This document shows positions 6,505-7,900 of a stretch of DNA of 7,900 nucleotides, in pieces. Made by a program: the position numbers and the translations under genes. The notes under the pieces were generated by a model. That model had not been told where the DNA came from. It searched no databases and saw only the letters and a list, made by a program, of their open reading frames with translations. Within the stretch, counting starts at the first letter, position 1. Each line of letters opens with the position of its first letter. The stretch is from Pseudonocardiales bacterium (GTDB lineage: Bacteria > Actinomycetota > Actinomycetes > Mycobacteriales > Pseudonocardiaceae), in assembly GCA_025465385.1 (NCBI GenBank), contig JAODNG010000226.1, forward strand, positions 1 through 7,900, in the 5' to 3' direction.

Positions 6505-6561
6505 GCTCGTGGCCCTTCCAGACTGGCTGGTGTCTAGGCATCCAGTCGAAAGGGCACGAGC
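6505..6561 (+). promoter_or_regulatory. Strong hairpin covering the transposase ribosome binding site
   Basis: Bases 6505-6526 pair with 6542-6561 around a 15-base loop, giving about 19 base pairs with small bulges (GCTCGTG with CACGAGC at the base, then CCCTT with AAGGG, then GACTGG with CCAGTC). The second arm ends directly before the ATG at 6562 and contains the only Shine-Dalgarno-like bases (AAAGGG, 6549-6554, seven bases from the ATG). In RNA the hairpin should hide the initiation site. Hairpins of this kind are known in some insertion sequences to block translation of transcripts entering from outside. A transcript starting inside the element after 6526 would lack the first arm and be translatable. 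Confidence 0.7.
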
Positions 6562-7857
6562 ATGCATGACGGTACTTCGGTTTTGTTTGACCTGCCCGGG
6601 TTTCGGGTGGTCGAGTGTGTCGAGCTCGATGCGGGCACTCGTCGGTTAGTGATCATGCAGGTTGCTGAGGAGCATGGCTGTCCCCGGTGTGGGGTGATGG
6701 TGAGCGGCAAGCCGTATGACGTGCGGGAGTCGCGGATTAAAGACCTTCCGTTTGGGGAGCGGAGGCTGGTGGTGATCTGGCGTAAGCGTCGTTACCGGTG
6801 TCCGCGGCGGGATTGTCAGCAGCGGCTGTTCGTGGAGCGCAGCAGCGAGGTTCGGCCCGGCCGTCGCTCGTCGGAGCGGTTGCGGCGGGCGTTAGCCCGC
6901 GCCGATGCCCAGACCCGGGCGTATTCGCGAATAGCGGCCGAGTATGGGGTGTCGTGGTGGCTGGTCAACGACGTGGCGGCTCGGGCACACGCCAAACTGC
7001 CGGCCGAGCCGCCGCCGGTGCGCCAGCTGGGCATCGATGAAACCCGCACTCGCCGCGTGCGCTGGCACTACGATGCCGTGACCTGCCGGTGGCGGCGCCC
7101 CGAGCCGTGGATGACTAGCCTGACCAACCTGGACCCGGCTGATGGGCGGGCGATCCTGGGGTTGACCCCGGGCCGCTCATCAGCGGCGGTGTGTACCTGG
7201 CTTAAGGCTCGTAGCCAGCACTGGCGCGACGGTATCGAGGTGGTGGCCATCGATCCGTGCGCCGCCTACGCCGCTGCCGTGCGCAAGGCCCTGCCGCAGG
7301 CGACCATTGTGGTCGACCACTTCCACCTGGTGCGGCTGGCCAATGACACGCTGACCGCAGTTCGACGCCGGGTTACCTGGGATAACCGGGACCGCCGCGG
7401 CCGCAAGGTCGACCCGGAGTGGGCCAACCGGCGTCGGCTGCTCACCGCTCGTGAACGGCTCAGTCCACCACGGTTCGCCACAATGTGGAACGCTTGCATC
7501 GATGCCGACCCCACTGGCCAAATCCTCGGTGCCTGGATCGCCAAAGAAGAATTCCGCGCCCTACTGGCCACCGCCAAACGCGGCGGGCACCCTCACGAGA
7601 TACGTGACGCAAAATACCGGTTCCTGACCTGGTGCGCCCAGTTCAGTGAGGTACCCGAGATCGTCACCCTGGCCGAGACCGTCGACACCTGGTGGACTGA
7701 AATCGAGGCATTCTGCCGGCTCAATATCACCAACGCCCGCACCGAAGGCTCAAACAGATCCATTAAATCGATTAAGCGCGTCGGCTGCGGCTTCACCAAC
7801 CAGGACAACTACCAACGTCGTATCCTGGCCCACGCGATCGCTCAGGCAGCGGCGTGA
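6562..7857 (+). CDS. ISL3-family transposase
   Basis: The 431-aa product is full length for ISL3 transposases. An N-terminal zinc-finger-like region has C40-P-R-C43 and C80-P-R-R-D-C85. A helix-turn-helix-like region follows at about 105-142 (AYSRIAAEYGVSWWLVNDVA). The DDE catalytic core has D159 in LGIDET, D231 in VVAIDPCAAYAAAVRKALP and E395 in TNARTEGSNRSIKSIKR. The segment ATIVVDHFHLVRLAND (247-262) is a hallmark of the family. There are no stops or frameshifts, so it is probably active. The ATG at 6562 follows the hairpin that hides its ribosome binding site. Codon use in the first part is less GC-biased than in the urease genes, consistent with foreign origin. It catalyses cut-and-paste or copy-out movement of the element; it has no role in urea metabolism. 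Confidence 0.95.
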   Translation: MHDGTSVLFDLPGFRVVECVELDAGTRRLVIMQVAEEHGCPRCGVMVSGKPYDVRESRIKDLPFGERRLVVIWRKRRYRCPRRDCQQRLFVERSSEVRPGRRSSERLRRALARADAQTRAYSRIAAEYGVSWWLVNDVAARAHAKLPAEPPPVRQLGIDETRTRRVRWHYDAVTCRWRRPEPWMTSLTNLDPADGRAILGLTPGRSSAAVCTWLKARSQHWRDGIEVVAIDPCAAYAAAVRKALPQATIVVDHFHLVRLANDTLTAVRRRVTWDNRDRRGRKVDPEWANRRRLLTARERLSPPRFATMWNACIDADPTGQILGAWIAKEEFRALLATAKRGGHPHEIRDAKYRFLTWCAQFSEVPEIVTLAETVDTWWTEIEAFCRLNITNARTEGSNRSIKSIKRVGCGFTNQDNYQRRILAHAIAQAAA

Positions 7858-7878
7858 TCAGCCAGCACAACGTCACGC

Positions 7879-7900
7879 TCACCCGGAACCACGGAGAGCC
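7879..7900 (-). repeat. Right terminal inverted repeat of the ISL3-type element
   Basis: Read on the minus strand this begins GGCTCTCCGTGG and continues TTCCGGGTGA, then GCGTGACGTTG (7878-7868), mirroring the left end. It ends on the final base of the window, 43 bases after the transposase stop. Confidence 0.8.

Larger units (their letters stand above)
6460..7900 (+). mobile_element. ISL3-family insertion sequence, apparently complete (1441 bp)
   Basis: The element is bounded by imperfect terminal inverted repeats and contains one transposase. The left end starts GGGTCTTCAAGG at 6460; the right end, read inward from 7900, starts GGCTCTCCGTGG. The two 22-base ends match at 17 positions. After a two-base offset, a further 11-base block matches at 10 positions (6484-6494 with 7868-7878). 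The length fits the family (about 1.3-1.5 kb), and GGCTCT-type ends are usual for ISL3. The right end falls on the last base of the window, so the flanking target duplication cannot be seen. It lies at the broken end of the hydrolase pseudogene. The transposase runs in the same direction as the urease operon. Confidence 0.85.

Noticed and set aside
1..7900. A new defence system, CRISPR array, RNA gene or phage module
   Set aside because: No repeat-spacer pattern, tRNA/rRNA signature, reverse transcriptase, nuclease or toxin-antitoxin pair was seen; the content is urea metabolism, one unknown small protein, a pseudogene and an insertion sequence.

Overview
The window is high-GC DNA with strongly GC-biased third codon positions. 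Gene order and protein wording point to an actinomycete (Actinomycetota); I cannot name the genus. It reads as the end of a urea-import operon, then a urease operon, then a decayed hydrolase gene with an insertion sequence next to it.

Bases 1-787 carry the last codons of urtD and the complete urtE. These are the two ATPase subunits of the urea ABC transporter (UrtABCDE), and they overlap by 4 nt. A 221-nt non-coding gap follows, holding a long-range 10-bp perfect inverted repeat that might be a folded leader. Next is a 102-aa protein of unknown function, in the same direction and sitting between urea uptake and urea hydrolysis.

Bases 1377-5783 are the urease operon in the order ureA, ureB-ureC, ureF, ureG, ureD, with every junction overlapping by 1-11 nt, as expected for translational coupling. 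UreA is the gamma subunit. UreF, UreG and UreD form the maturation complex that places nickel in the active site; there is no ureE here. Two things are unusual. The beta and alpha subunits are joined in one reading frame, with no stop codon and no good internal start. That frame is then broken inside the alpha subunit by the loss of one base at a run of five C, although every catalytic residue I can check on both sides is intact. If real, the break removes urease activity; if it is a base-calling error, the locus encodes a beta-alpha fusion of about 688 aa.

Bases 5784-6459 hold no intact gene. The minus strand carries pieces of one alpha/beta-hydrolase (lipase/esterase-like) scattered over different frames, so this is an old pseudogene. 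At 6460 an ISL3-family insertion sequence starts; its right inverted repeat ends exactly at the last base of the window (6460-7900, 1441 bp). Its transposase looks intact and is preceded by a strong hairpin that buries the ribosome binding site.

I found no CRISPR array, no tRNA or rRNA gene, and no defence system. The most interesting points are the UreB-UreC fusion with its frameshift, the unknown small protein, the possible structured leader, and the hairpin-controlled transposase.
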